Source of the DNA: Paracoccus everestensis
GTDB taxonomy: Bacteria; Pseudomonadota; Alphaproteobacteria; Rhodobacterales; Rhodobacteraceae
Length of the DNA: 64,000 nucleotides
NCBI RefSeq assembly: GCF_021491915.1
Contig: NZ_CP090836.1
Span: 2,094,501-2,158,500 of the forward strand
Reading direction: 5' to 3'
Shown here piece by piece: positions 9,085 through 17,353 of the stretch (positions within the stretch are counted from its first letter, which is position 1; each line of letters begins with the position of its first letter). The position numbers were made by a program, and so were the translations under genes. The notes under the pieces were generated by a model that made no database searches, was not told where the DNA came from, and worked only from the letters and a program-made list of their open reading frames with translations.

Positions 9085-10065
9085 TTATCCTTCGGTGGGT
9101 TCGGCCAGATAGCCGAGGATCGTCTCGACCTCGTCCTTAGCGCCGAATATCAGGGGCGTCATGTCGTGTACCGCTAACGGTTTGCGATAACGGATGGGCT
9201 GCGTGCCGTCGGATGCAAGGCCGCCCGCCTCTTCGACCAGAAAGGCGATGGGCATCGCCTCATAGACCAGCCGCAGCTTGCCGTTTCCGTATCCGGGGCG
9301 CCGGTCGGCGGGATAAAGGAACGCGCCCCCGTTCAGCAGGATGCGGTGCAATTCGCCCACGGCGGCGGCCAGCCAGCGCATGTTGTAGTTCTTGCCCAGC
9401 GGCCCGTCCCGGCCCGCGCGCAGATCGGCGACCCAGGCTTGCAGCCCCGACGTCCAGTGGCGTTCGTTCGACGCGTTATAGGCGATGGTGGATGCCTTGG
9501 CCTTCAGCACGACGTTCTCGCGCACCATGCGGAACTCGCCCGCCTCGTCGTCCCAGCCGGCGATATGGGTGCCGTCGCCCAGGGACCAGCCGAAATCCAT
9601 CGAATGGCCGAAGCTGGCATAGCCCGCAGCCACCACCGATTCACCCGTCCGCAGAAAGCCTTCGGGCGCGGCGGGCAGGATGGAAAACAGCATCCCCAAG
9701 GGCGCGCCGATGCCGATGCTGCCCGATCCGTCGATGGGGTCCATCGCCACGTCCCAGGCGCCGTCGGGGTTGAGGGGAATGACCGCCTCGGCTTCCTCGG
9801 ACAGGACCTGGCGGACACCGGCGCGGCGCAGCACCTCGATCATGTGGTGATGGGCGCCCACGTCCAGCGCCTTCTGCTTGTCGCCGGTGTCGTTGACGCC
9901 CACGATCTCGGTCGGGTCGCCGTGCAGGCGTCCCGCGGCCAGACGCTGCATCAGCGGGGGCTGCGCCTCGGCAATGGCGCGGACAATGGCGGCGGGGCCA
10001 CCCCCTGTCAGCACCTGCGACAGCAGGCGGCCCGTGGCCGGGCCGTCGTTCGGCAGTTTCAGCAT
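9085..10065 (-). CDS. fbp: Class 1 fructose-1,6-bisphosphatase (possibly also sedoheptulose bisphosphatase)
   Basis: A class 1 FBPase of 326 aa that dephosphorylates fructose 1,6-bisphosphate; several bacterial CbbF-type enzymes also accept sedoheptulose 1,7-bisphosphate. The metal-binding core reads [12 protein letters not shown] where most class 1 enzymes have DPLDGSSNIDVN, so this is a divergent branch. Other landmarks are [16 protein letters not shown] (near the phosphate site), [25 protein letters not shown] and FLVEEAGG. It lies 3 bp after eryI and 4 bp before fba, so one operon. Being with fba and opposite tkt, it probably serves the same carbon rearrangement. Substrate preference cannot be read from sequence. 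Confidence 0.9.
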   Translation of the reverse strand: MLKLPNDGPATGRLLSQVLTGGGPAAIVRAIAEAQPPLMQRLAAGRLHGDPTEIVGVNDTGDKQKALDVGAHHHMIEVLRRAGVRQVLSEEAEAVIPLNPDGAWDVAMDPIDGSGSIGIGAPLGMLFSILPAAPEGFLRTGESVVAAGYASFGHSMDFGWSLGDGTHIAGWDDEAGEFRMVRENVVLKAKASTIAYNASNERHWTSGLQAWVADLRAGRDGPLGKNYNMRWLAAAVGELHRILLNGGAFLYPADRRPGYGNGKLRLVYEAMPIAFLVEEAGGLASDGTQPIRYRKPLAVHDMTPLIFGAKDEVETILGYLAEPTEG

Positions 10066-10068
10066 CCC

Positions 10069-10530
10069 TCAGGCCTTGTTGTATTTCGAATCGACCGCGT
10101 CGATTGCGTTCACGTTGCCTGCGGACTTGCCGGCCTTGTCGAAGTTCTGGGTCTCGGCCAGCCAGGCATCAGCGATGGCCTTGGCCAGTTCCGGGCCGAT
10201 CACGCGCGCGCCCATGGTGATGACCTGCGCGTCGTTCGACAGCGCGGCGCGGGTGGCGGAATAGGTGTCATGGGTCAGCGCGGCGCGGATGCCCGGCACC
10301 TTGTTGGCCGCGATGCAGACGCCAATGCCCGTGCCGCAGACCAGGATGGCGCGGTCAAAGGTGCCGTCCTTGACCTGGGACGCCACGCGGTCGGACAGGT
10401 TGGCATAGAAGGCGTCCGGGCCTTCGTCGGTGCGGCTGATTTCCGACACCTGATGTTTGTCTTTCAGATGGTCGGCCAGAACCTTGGCCAGACCCTCGCC
10501 CGCGCTGTCGCCTGCAATTGCCAGTTTCAT
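10069..10530 (-). CDS. eryI: D-erythrose 4-phosphate isomerase EryI (RpiB family)
   Basis: An RpiB/LacAB-type isomerase of 153 aa. In Brucella the RpiB homologue of the erythritol locus (EryI) makes D-erythrose 4-phosphate, the last step of the pathway. The start is [15 protein letters not shown], with the ATG overlapping the eryH stop (ATGA). The active-site region [22 protein letters not shown] carries the catalytic Cys of the family. The usual SDHAG near the N-terminus is GDSAG here, consistent with a non-ribose substrate branch. Its position directly after eryH supports EryI over a general ribose-phosphate isomerase. Confidence 0.9.
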   Translation of the reverse strand: MKLAIAGDSAGEGLAKVLADHLKDKHQVSEISRTDEGPDAFYANLSDRVASQVKDGTFDRAILVCGTGIGVCIAANKVPGIRAALTHDTYSATRAALSNDAQVITMGARVIGPELAKAIADAWLAETQNFDKAGKSAGNVNAIDAVDSKYNKA

Positions 10531-11300
10531 TGCTTTTCTCCGATGGTTGCGGCGCAGCGCGCCAGGATGTCGAGATAGCCGTCCACGTTCCAGGCGGACC
10601 GGCCGATGAACAGCCCGTCGATATGCGGGCAGGAAATCAGTTCCTCGCAATTGCCCGGATTGACCGAGCCGCCGTAAAGACAGGGCACGCGGCGCCCCAG
10701 CACGTTCTGCGCGACCGCGACGATCTCGGCCTGGCGGGCATCGGCATAGTCGGACGTGGCGGGGATCCCGTTAACGCCGATGGCCCAGACAGGTTCATAG
10801 GCCAGCAGGATCGTGGCGTTCTTCTGATCGCCTGTCAGCTTGCCAAGCGCGCCGCGCACCTGCGTTTCCAGCACGTCCTGGGCACGGCCGGATTCGCGTT
10901 CGGCCAGCGTCTCGCCGATGCAGATCAGGGGGATCAGCCCGTGACGGACCGCGGCCTCGGTCTTTAGGCCCACGGTGTCGTCCGTCTCGCCGAAATGCTC
11001 GCGCCGTTCGCTGTGGCCCAGTTCCACGATGTCGAGGTTGCAGTCGCGCAGCATCACGGGGCTAATCTCGCCCGTCCAGGCGCCCTCGTCGGCCCAGTGC
11101 ATGTTCTGCGCGCCGACCTTCACGGATGTGCCTGACAGCCATTCCTTGACCTGCCGCACGGCGGTGAAGGGCGGGATCACGAAACGCTGGATGCGCGGGT
11201 CGCGGCCCGCATCGGCGGCGGCCAGGCCTTCGGCAAAGACGCGTGCCTGATCCAGCGTCTTGTTCATCTTCCAGCTTGTGCCGATCCAGAAATCCGTCAT
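10527..11300 (-). CDS. eryH: Tetrulose-4-phosphate isomerase EryH (TpiA2, triose-phosphate isomerase family)
   Basis: A TIM-barrel isomerase of 257 aa from the triose-phosphate isomerase family. In Brucella the homologue (TpiA2/EryH) isomerises D-3-tetrulose 4-phosphate in erythritol breakdown. Catalytic Lys is in GTSWKMNKT (residues about 7-15; housekeeping TIMs have GNWKMN), catalytic His in [13 protein letters not shown] and catalytic Glu in [10 protein letters not shown]. The phosphate loop [10 protein letters not shown] is also present. The start is MTDFWIGTS at 11300, 4 bp after the eryR stop; its own stop overlaps eryI by ATGA. This is probably not the only TIM of the genome. Confidence 0.92.
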   Translation of the reverse strand: MTDFWIGTSWKMNKTLDQARVFAEGLAAADAGRDPRIQRFVIPPFTAVRQVKEWLSGTSVKVGAQNMHWADEGAWTGEISPVMLRDCNLDIVELGHSERREHFGETDDTVGLKTEAAVRHGLIPLICIGETLAERESGRAQDVLETQVRGALGKLTGDQKNATILLAYEPVWAIGVNGIPATSDYADARQAEIVAVAQNVLGRRVPCLYGGSVNPGNCEELISCPHIDGLFIGRSAWNVDGYLDILARCAATIGEKQ

Positions 11301-11304
11301 GCGC

Positions 11305-12069
11305 TCAATCCCTTGCAATGGTCAGCCGCAGCCCGGCCCGCTCGATCGCGGCGCGATCATGGGGCGCGGGGGCGGCGTCGGTGATGATGGCGTCGAAGTC
11401 GGTCAGGTCCGCCAGCGCGTGCAGCGCGGACCGGCCGAAGCGAGTGTGGTTGACCAGCAGCACCGCCCGGTCGGCGGCAGAGATCATCGCGCGCTTGGCG
11501 CGCACCGCCGCGTCGTCCATGTGGAAAGCCCGCAGCCCGGCCACGGCAGGCGTGGAAATAAAGGCCAAATCCGCGCGCAGCCGCGACAGCGCATCCTCGG
11601 TCACGACGCCGAAGAAGCCGTTGAACTTGGCGCTGTAGGTGCCGCCAAGGGCGATCAGCGTCACGCGCGGCGCGTCCTTCAGTCGGTCGATCACGGCGGC
11701 GTTGTTGGTGATGACGGTCAGGGGGGCCTTGTCGACCAAGTTGGCGCCCAACAGCGCCGCCATGGACCCGTCGTTGACCATCACGGTCATGCCGGGTTCC
11801 ACCAGATCCAGCGCCGCGCGGGCCATGCGGGCCTTGGCATCAGAGTCCTGCAACGCACGGATGCGAAAGTCGCTCTCGAACTGGGTGCCCGCCTCGATGG
11901 TGGCGCCGCCGCGCACCTTGCGCAGCAGACCCGCCTGTTCCAAGTCGTCCAAGTCGCGGTGGATGGTCATGCGCGACACGGCGAAACGGTCGGCCAGATC
12001 GTCCAGATCCACGGCGCGGGCGCCGACCAAAAGGTCCATGATCGCCTGCCTGCGTTCGTCGCGCTTCAA
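11305..12069 (-). CDS. eryR: DeoR-family transcriptional regulator of the erythritol genes (EryR)
   Basis: A DeoR-type repressor of about 254 aa. The N-terminal helix-turn-helix segment reads ERRQAIMDLL, then VDLDDLADRFAVSRMTIHRDLDDLEQAGLLRKVRGGA, a textbook DeoR signature. The C-terminal sensor domain includes ARAALDLVEPGMTVMVNDGSM. I take the TTG at 12069 (reading LKRDERRQ) because AGGAGG lies 5 nt before it and the length fits the family; the ATG at 12108 has no ribosome site. It heads eryR-eryH-eryI-fbp-fba, matching the rhizobial deoR-tpiB-rpiB order. It probably binds the TTGTGA repeats at 12128-12166 and senses a sugar phosphate. Confidence 0.88.
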   Translation of the reverse strand: MKRDERRQAIMDLLVGARAVDLDDLADRFAVSRMTIHRDLDDLEQAGLLRKVRGGATIEAGTQFESDFRIRALQDSDAKARMARAALDLVEPGMTVMVNDGSMAALLGANLVDKAPLTVITNNAAVIDRLKDAPRVTLIALGGTYSAKFNGFFGVVTEDALSRLRADLAFISTPAVAGLRAFHMDDAAVRAKRAMISAADRAVLLVNHTRFGRSALHALADLTDFDAIITDAAPAPHDRAAIERAGLRLTIARD

Positions 12070-12127
12070 CCATGCCTCCTGCGTTGGGGCGGTTGTAACA
12101 CCGCCCATCGAAATCGCAACATGATTT

Positions 12128-12166
12128 TTGTGACATTGTGATGGGCTTTTGTGATTATCGTTGTGA
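12128..12166. promoter_or_regulatory. Operator array: four direct TTGTGA repeats between eryR and tkt
   Basis: TTGTGA occurs at 12128, 12136, 12149 and 12161, all in the same direction, within 39 bp of the divergent eryR/tkt spacer. The spacing is 8, 13 and 12 bp; the last two steps are near one helical turn. DeoR-family regulators commonly bind direct repeats, and eryR lies next to it. The position would let one protein control both divergent units. Confidence 0.6.
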
Positions 12167-12212
12167 TCCGTGCCGGTCCGCGTTATTCACCCTCAAACCG
12201 TCGGAGGACCAT

Positions 12213-14243
12213 ATGCCCCTAGATTCGCCCAAAGACCCCAAGATCGCGGCCAAGGCCGACTTGGATCCGCAGAACTTCGCGCTGGCCAACTGCATTCGCG
12301 CGCTGTCCATCGACGCGGTGAACGCGGCGAATTCGGGCCATCCGGGCGCCCCCATGGGCATGGCCGACGCGGCCACGGTGCTGTTCCGCAACCACCTGAA
12401 GTTCGACGCCAAGAACCCCGACTGGCCGGATCGCGACCGCTTCGTGCTGTCGAACGGCCACGCGTCCATGCTGCTCTATTCCCTGCTGCACCTGACGGGC
12501 TATGAGGACATGACGCTGGAGCAGGTCAGGAACTTCCGCCAGTGGGGATCCATCACGGCGGGCCACCCGGAATACGGCCATGCCAAGGGGATCGAGACGA
12601 CGACCGGCCCGCTGGGCCAGGGTCTCGCCACGGCGGTGGGCATGGCATTGGCGGAACGGCGGCTGGCGGCAGAGTTCGGTGACGATCTGGTCGATCATCA
12701 CACCTATGTCTTCACTGGCGACGGCTGCTTGCAGGAAGGCATCGGGCAGGAAGCCATCAGCCTTGCGGGCCATCTGGGCCTGAGCAAGCTGATCGTGCTG
12801 TATGACGACAACGACATCACCATCGACGGCCCGACCTCGATCAGCTTCTCGGAAGATGTGCCCGCGCGCTTCCAAGCCTGCGGCTGGCACGTCGAGAGGT
12901 GCGACGGCCACGACGGCAAGGCGCTTGACGCGGCCATCGCGGCGGCCAAGGCGGAAACCGGCAAGCCCTCGCTGATCGCGATGAAGACGGTGATCGGCTT
13001 CGGCTCGCCCAACAAGGCGGGCAGCTATTCGGTCCATGGATCGCCCCTGGGCAAGGACGAGGCCGCGCTGACCCGCGAGGCGATCGGCTGGCCGCACGAG
13101 GCCTTTGTGATCCCCGAGGACCTGCTGTCGGAATGGCGCAAGATCGGCACCCGCGGCGCCACCGACCGCGAGGCTTGGGAAGCGCGTCTGGCGGGCAAGT
13201 CCGCCGAGGTCCGCGATGAATTCAACCGCCGCCAGTCGGGCATCCTTCCCGAAGGGTATGACGCCGCCGTCAAGGCCGCCCGCGACGCGCTGTTCGCGGA
13301 CCCCAAGAAGGCCGCGACCCGCAAGGCCAGCCAGATGGCGCTGGAGCCGCTGACCGCCGCCCTGCCGGAAATGATCGGCGGGTCCGCCGACCTGACCGGG
13401 TCGAACCTGACCCGCGTCAAGGCCGTGGACAGCCAGTACACGCGCGAGGCGCCGGGCCGCTATATCGGCTATGGCGTGCGCGAATTCGGCATGGCCGCCG
13501 CGATGAACGGGATCAACCTGCATGGCGGCTTCATCGCCTATGGCGGGACGTTCCTGGTCTTTTCGGACTATGCCCGCAACGCGATCCGCCTGTCGGCGCT
13601 GATGGGGGTCGGCACGATCTTCGTGATGACCCATGACAGCATCGGCCTGGGCGAGGATGGCCCGACCCACCAGCCGATCGAGCATCTGGCCAGCTTGCGT
13701 GCCATCCCGAACCTGACGGTCCTGCGCCCCGCCGACACGGTGGAAACGCTGGAAGCCTGGGACATCGCGATCCGCAACCGCAATGTCCCGTCCTTGCTGG
13801 CCCTGTCGCGCCAGGACGTGCCGCAACTGCGGCTAGAGGCCGGGGACGAGAACCTGACCGCCAAGGGCGCCTATGTGATCCGCCAGTTCGGCGAGGGCCG
13901 CGACGTGACGCTGATCGCCACGGGGACCGAGGTGCAGCTTGCCGTCCAGGCCGCCGAAACGCTGCATGGCCAGGGCCTGGCCGTCGCCGTCGTGTCGATG
14001 CCGTCGTGGGAACTGTTCGACGCGCAGCCCGAGGATTACCGCAACGCGACCCTAGGCGACGCGCCGCGCATCGCCGTGGAAGCGGCAGGCAAGTTCGGCT
14101 GGACGCGCTATGTCGCGTCCGAGGACGACGTGATCGGCATGACCGGCTTTGGCGCATCCGCGCCCATCGACCGGCTGTACCAGGAGTTCGGGATCACGGC
14201 GGATGCCATCGTCGCCCGCGCGAAGGCATTGACCGGCAAGTAA
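12213..14243 (+). CDS. tkt: Transketolase
   Basis: A thiamine-diphosphate transketolase of 676 aa. It moves two-carbon units between ketose and aldose phosphates, including erythrose 4-phosphate to fructose 6-phosphate. Landmarks are NAANSGHPGAPMGMA, ITAGHPEYGHAKGIETTTGPLGQG, the ThDP motif GDGCLQEGIGQEA, and in the middle domain MTHDSIGLGEDGPTHQPIEHL. Start ATG 12213 has GGAGG at 12203-12207; upstream in-frame ATGs overlap the operator array. It is divergent from eryR and shares its regulatory spacer, which ties it to erythrose 4-phosphate use. A genome would normally also have a housekeeping copy. Confidence 0.95.
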   Translation: MPLDSPKDPKIAAKADLDPQNFALANCIRALSIDAVNAANSGHPGAPMGMADAATVLFRNHLKFDAKNPDWPDRDRFVLSNGHASMLLYSLLHLTGYEDMTLEQVRNFRQWGSITAGHPEYGHAKGIETTTGPLGQGLATAVGMALAERRLAAEFGDDLVDHHTYVFTGDGCLQEGIGQEAISLAGHLGLSKLIVLYDDNDITIDGPTSISFSEDVPARFQACGWHVERCDGHDGKALDAAIAAAKAETGKPSLIAMKTVIGFGSPNKAGSYSVHGSPLGKDEAALTREAIGWPHEAFVIPEDLLSEWRKIGTRGATDREAWEARLAGKSAEVRDEFNRRQSGILPEGYDAAVKAARDALFADPKKAATRKASQMALEPLTAALPEMIGGSADLTGSNLTRVKAVDSQYTREAPGRYIGYGVREFGMAAAMNGINLHGGFIAYGGTFLVFSDYARNAIRLSALMGVGTIFVMTHDSIGLGEDGPTHQPIEHLASLRAIPNLTVLRPADTVETLEAWDIAIRNRNVPSLLALSRQDVPQLRLEAGDENLTAKGAYVIRQFGEGRDVTLIATGTEVQLAVQAAETLHGQGLAVAVVSMPSWELFDAQPEDYRNATLGDAPRIAVEAAGKFGWTRYVASEDDVIGMTGFGASAPIDRLYQEFGITADAIVARAKALTGK

Positions 14244-14250
14244 CCGGCCA

Positions 14251-14310
14251 GGTGCGTGGGAAACCACGCACCCTACACCCGAACCGTAGGGTGCGTGCTT
14301 CGCACGCACC
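14251..14310. repeat. REP/BIME-like composite palindrome between tkt and eryD
   Basis: Two hairpins share the GGTGCGTG arm. The first is a 9-bp stem GGTGCGTGG/CCACGCACC (14251-14259 with 14264-14272) closing GAAA. The second is GGTGCGTGC/GCACGCACC (14290-14298 with 14302-14310). In addition CACGCACCCTAC (14265-14276) is complementary to GTAGGGTGCGTG (14286-14297), so one large alternative fold is possible. It fills the spacer of two convergent genes and is followed by TTTCCT, so it may also terminate transcription. Confidence 0.6.
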
Positions 14311-14314
14311 TTTC

Positions 14315-15268
14315 CTATGGGTGGGCCAAGGCCACCGCCGTCGCCTCATCCGTGATCAACCCGCGCAACCGGCCGCTTTTCAGGGCGGCGCGGATCGCCT
14401 GCACCTTGTCGGCCCCGCCCGCGATCACCACCACGCGGCTGTCGCCCGGATCGTCCAGCGATGCCGACAGCGTGCGCGCCGACAGCGTGGTATCCAGCAC
14501 ATGGCCTTGGGCATCGAGGAAATGGCCCATCATCTCGCCTACCCCCCCTGCCGCGCGGATCTCGTCGATCTCTCGCGGCTCTATCATGCCGGATGCGACC
14601 AGTTGCGCGCCGGGATCGACCGTGCCCATGCCCACGAACTTCAGCCCCGCGCCATTGGCCAGGTCGAAAATCTCGCGCACGCCCGGTTGCGCCAGCAGCA
14701 CCGCGCGGTCGGTTTCCGAATTGGCAAAGAACGGCACCGGCAGGACATAGGCCTGCGCGCCGGTCTTTTCGGCCAGCCGGTGCATCACGTCATGGCGGTT
14801 GGCCGAGTAGTTCCGCGTCAGCCCGCCCAGCAGCGACACGAAATGCGTGCCGTTCGCATCGAAGCGCGGCAGTTCCCCGACCGCGGCGGCCAGCGTGCGG
14901 CCATGGCCCAGGCCGATGACGCGGTGTTCCCCCCGTTCGATTTCCCGGCGCAGAAAGCCGGCCCCCGCCAGGCCCAGGGCGCGCAAGGGGATCCCATCCT
15001 CGCCCAGATCGGGGGCAACCTCGCAGAAGGCCAGGCCGTAGCGCTTGCACAACCGATCCTCCAGCGCCGCGCATTCGACAATGGCGCCGTCGATGGAAAC
15101 CTTGACCGCGCCGTCGGCCACGGCGCGGGCGATCAGCCGATGCGCCTTGACGCCGGTGACGCCCAGCCGCTTGGCGACCGCCGCCTGGGTCAACCCGCCC
15201 GCGTAATGCAGCCATGCCGCGCGGGTGGCGAGGCTTTTTTCAGGGTCGATCCCGCCATGCCGCGCCAT
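14315..15268 (-). CDS. eryD: SorC-family regulator EryD of the erythritol operon
   Basis: A SorC/DeoR-C type regulator of 317 aa. The N-terminus has a helix-turn-helix (residues about 13-50: RAAWLHYAGGLTQAAVAKRLGVTGVKAHRLIARA, read here as two pieces of one motif). A sugar-phosphate-binding domain with [26 protein letters not shown] and VVIAGGADKVQAIRAALKSGRLRGLITDE follows. In Brucella and rhizobia EryD represses the ery operon and is relieved by erythritol. It is the last gene of eryA-eryB-eryC-adh-eryD, its ATG overlapping the adh stop (ATGA). Its likely site is the eryA/DUF2291 spacer. Confidence 0.9.
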   Translation of the reverse strand: MARHGGIDPEKSLATRAAWLHYAGGLTQAAVAKRLGVTGVKAHRLIARAVADGAVKVSIDGAIVECAALEDRLCKRYGLAFCEVAPDLGEDGIPLRALGLAGAGFLRREIERGEHRVIGLGHGRTLAAAVGELPRFDANGTHFVSLLGGLTRNYSANRHDVMHRLAEKTGAQAYVLPVPFFANSETDRAVLLAQPGVREIFDLANGAGLKFVGMGTVDPGAQLVASGMIEPREIDEIRAAGGVGEMMGHFLDAQGHVLDTTLSARTLSASLDDPGDSRVVVIAGGADKVQAIRAALKSGRLRGLITDEATAVALAHP

Positions 15269-16416
15269 CAGCCCGCCTCCTCCATGATGCGGCGCAACTC
15301 GTTTTCGGTCAGCGCCACAGGGTTGGCCTTCATCGAGGACGAGGTTGCCGCCGCCTCAGCTGCGGCGGTCTGCGCTTCGGGGCCGATGCCAAGCGCGGTC
15401 AGCGCCGGAAGGCCCGCGCGATGGGACCAGTCGGCAAGCGCCCGCGTGGCCTCGGGCATCGAGGCGAAGGGCGTGTCGAAACCCGCACCGATCCAGCGGG
15501 CCACCTGATCCAGACGCTCGATGGCACCCGGATCGGTCGCGGCGCGGCGGTTTGCCATCAACACATGGGGCAGCAACGCACCGCAGATTGCGCCATGGGG
15601 GGCGCCGGTCAGCCCGCCCAGCGGCCCGGCAAGGCCATGGACCGCGCCCAACCCGGCATTGGCAAGCGCCAGCCCGCCGCAAAGGCTGACCCAGGCCATC
15701 TCGTCCCGGGCTGCTGGATCTTCATCCTCCATCAACCGCCGGATCGCGGCCAGCCCGCGTGGGATCGCGTCGCGGCACAGCGCATCGGTCAGCGGATTGG
15801 CGCGGGTGCAGACGAAAGGCTCGATCACCTGGGTGATGGCATCGAGGCCCGAGGCCAGCGTCACCGCGCGCGGGCACCCGTCGGTTAGCGCCGGATCGAC
15901 GATCGCAAGGCGCGGCAGCATCCGCGCATCGCGGAGGCTGACCTTGCGGCGCTGTTCCGGCACGCCGATCACGGCGTTGCGCGTGACCTCGGCCCCCGTG
16001 CCGGCTATGGTGGGAATGGCGACAAAGGGCAAGGGCGGGTTGTCCAGCGGCAGGCCGTGGCCCACGACCTCAAGGTGATCCAGCATCGGGCGCGTGGCGG
16101 GAACAAGGGCGGCAATGGCCTTGCCCGCGTCGATCACCGCCCCCCCGCCCAGGGCCACGACAACATCAGCCCCCTGCGCCGCGCGGATGCCTTCCTGGAT
16201 CAAGGGAACATCCGGTTCGCGCGGGACGGCAAAGCCCGTGATTTTGCAGCCCTGCGCGGTCAGCGCATCGGCCAACCATCCCGCGCGGCCCGCGTCGCGG
16301 CCATGGACCAGCAGCACCCGTTGGCCCATCCCCTTGATCCGCGCCGCCGCGACAGCCGCCTGGCCCCTGGCGAACAGGATCTCGGTCGCGGTGGCAAAGG
16401 CGAAGGGCGCGACCAT
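15268..16416 (-). CDS. Iron-containing alcohol dehydrogenase inside the erythritol operon
   Basis: A group III (Fe-type) alcohol dehydrogenase of 382 aa. The nucleotide motif GGGAVIDAGKA is at residues 90-100 and IPTIAGTGAEVTRNAV at 134-150. The metal site is unusual: D192 and two histidines (H260, H274) are present, but the first His of the usual DAxxH motif is Gln196 (LDAITQVIE). It sits between eryC and eryD with ATGA overlaps on both sides, so it is certainly part of the operon. It is not part of the known EryABCHI pathway. It could oxidise a polyol (erythritol, threitol) or reduce a toxic aldehyde by-product; the sequence does not decide. Confidence 0.85.
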   Translation of the reverse strand: MVAPFAFATATEILFARGQAAVAAARIKGMGQRVLLVHGRDAGRAGWLADALTAQGCKITGFAVPREPDVPLIQEGIRAAQGADVVVALGGGAVIDAGKAIAALVPATRPMLDHLEVVGHGLPLDNPPLPFVAIPTIAGTGAEVTRNAVIGVPEQRRKVSLRDARMLPRLAIVDPALTDGCPRAVTLASGLDAITQVIEPFVCTRANPLTDALCRDAIPRGLAAIRRLMEDEDPAARDEMAWVSLCGGLALANAGLGAVHGLAGPLGGLTGAPHGAICGALLPHVLMANRRAATDPGAIERLDQVARWIGAGFDTPFASMPEATRALADWSHRAGLPALTALGIGPEAQTAAAEAAATSSSMKANPVALTENELRRIMEEAG

Positions 16417-17348
16417 CAGACCCTCAGATCCCCGGCGCCGCTGTCGATATGCGGCGCCCAGAAGGCCACGCTCTCGGCGATTTGGGCGATCACCTGCCGG
16501 TCGTTCGGTTCGCGTTCCTTGAAGGACAGTTCGAGGCAGATTTCGTTGTCCACGGCCCCGCCCTGGGCCAATGCCGCCAGAAGGGGTTCCGGCTGGATCG
16601 CACCCTTGGCATTGTATTCGGCGGTAAACGGGCGATGGCCCGACTTGTCCATCATCGATTGCTTGATGTGGATGATCGGGCTGACCTTGGGCACCGTGCG
16701 CGCCCAGGCATAGGGGTCGGTGTCGTCCGGGTTGGGGCTGGTCACGTCGCCATGGTCGATATCGGCCATCATCCACATCGGCACGGCCATGTTTGCCGCC
16801 GTCAACCGATCCTGCAATTCCATGCAGGCGGCGATGGTTTCGCCGAATTCGCGCCCCACGCTCATCGGTTCCCAGAAGACATAGGACAGACCGGCGGCCT
16901 TGGCGTGGTCCGCGACCTCGGCCCAGCAGTCGATGGCGGTCTGGATCAGCGCCTCTCGCCGTTGCGGGTCGTCGTAATCTTGATAGGTAAAGATCGCGAA
17001 CTGCGTGCCGACCGATGTGCCGCCAAGGTCGCCGATGATGTCGGCGAAGGTCTTGAACCAGTCCACATAGTATCGCCGCACGTCGCGGTCGGGGTGGCCG
17101 AAGTGGTTGAGCCGCCCGTAAGGTCCGGTCATGCCGCTGGTCACGCGCACGCCGGTGCGGTCCAGCGCGGCAGCCATCTGGCGGGTCAGGCGCCGGATCA
17201 CCGGGGCGGGCCAGCCTGGGTTGATGAATTCATGGGTCAACTGCAGATCGCGGATGCGCAGGTCACGCGCCACCGTGTCGATCAGGTCGTCGGGGTCGGC
17301 AAAGCGGTTGACCAGCGGGTTGGTGTTCAGCGAAAGCGTCAGGGTCAT
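16416..17348 (-). CDS. eryC: Tetrulose-4-phosphate racemase EryC (xylose isomerase-like TIM barrel)
   Basis: A 310-aa member of the xylose isomerase-like TIM-barrel superfamily. In Brucella EryC converts L-3-tetrulose 4-phosphate to the D form. Visible are an LSLNTNPLVNRFADPDDLIDTV opening (first part shown, typical of EryC), YVFWEPMSVGREFGET, with a Glu typical of metal ligands, and MMADIDHGDV and IHIKQSMMDKSGHRPFTAEYN with further candidate ligands (Asp, His). The start is the ATG at 17348; a GTG 9 nt upstream is possible. It lies 5 bp after eryB and overlaps the adh start by ATGA. Confidence 0.9.
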   Translation of the reverse strand: MTLTLSLNTNPLVNRFADPDDLIDTVARDLRIRDLQLTHEFINPGWPAPVIRRLTRQMAAALDRTGVRVTSGMTGPYGRLNHFGHPDRDVRRYYVDWFKTFADIIGDLGGTSVGTQFAIFTYQDYDDPQRREALIQTAIDCWAEVADHAKAAGLSYVFWEPMSVGREFGETIAACMELQDRLTAANMAVPMWMMADIDHGDVTSPNPDDTDPYAWARTVPKVSPIIHIKQSMMDKSGHRPFTAEYNAKGAIQPEPLLAALAQGGAVDNEICLELSFKEREPNDRQVIAQIAESVAFWAPHIDSGAGDLRV

Positions 17349-17353
17349 GGCGG

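Noticed and set aside
12219-13826. 535-codon antisense frame opposite tkt
   Set aside because: The plus-strand transketolase motifs are complete, and the antisense product has no family look.
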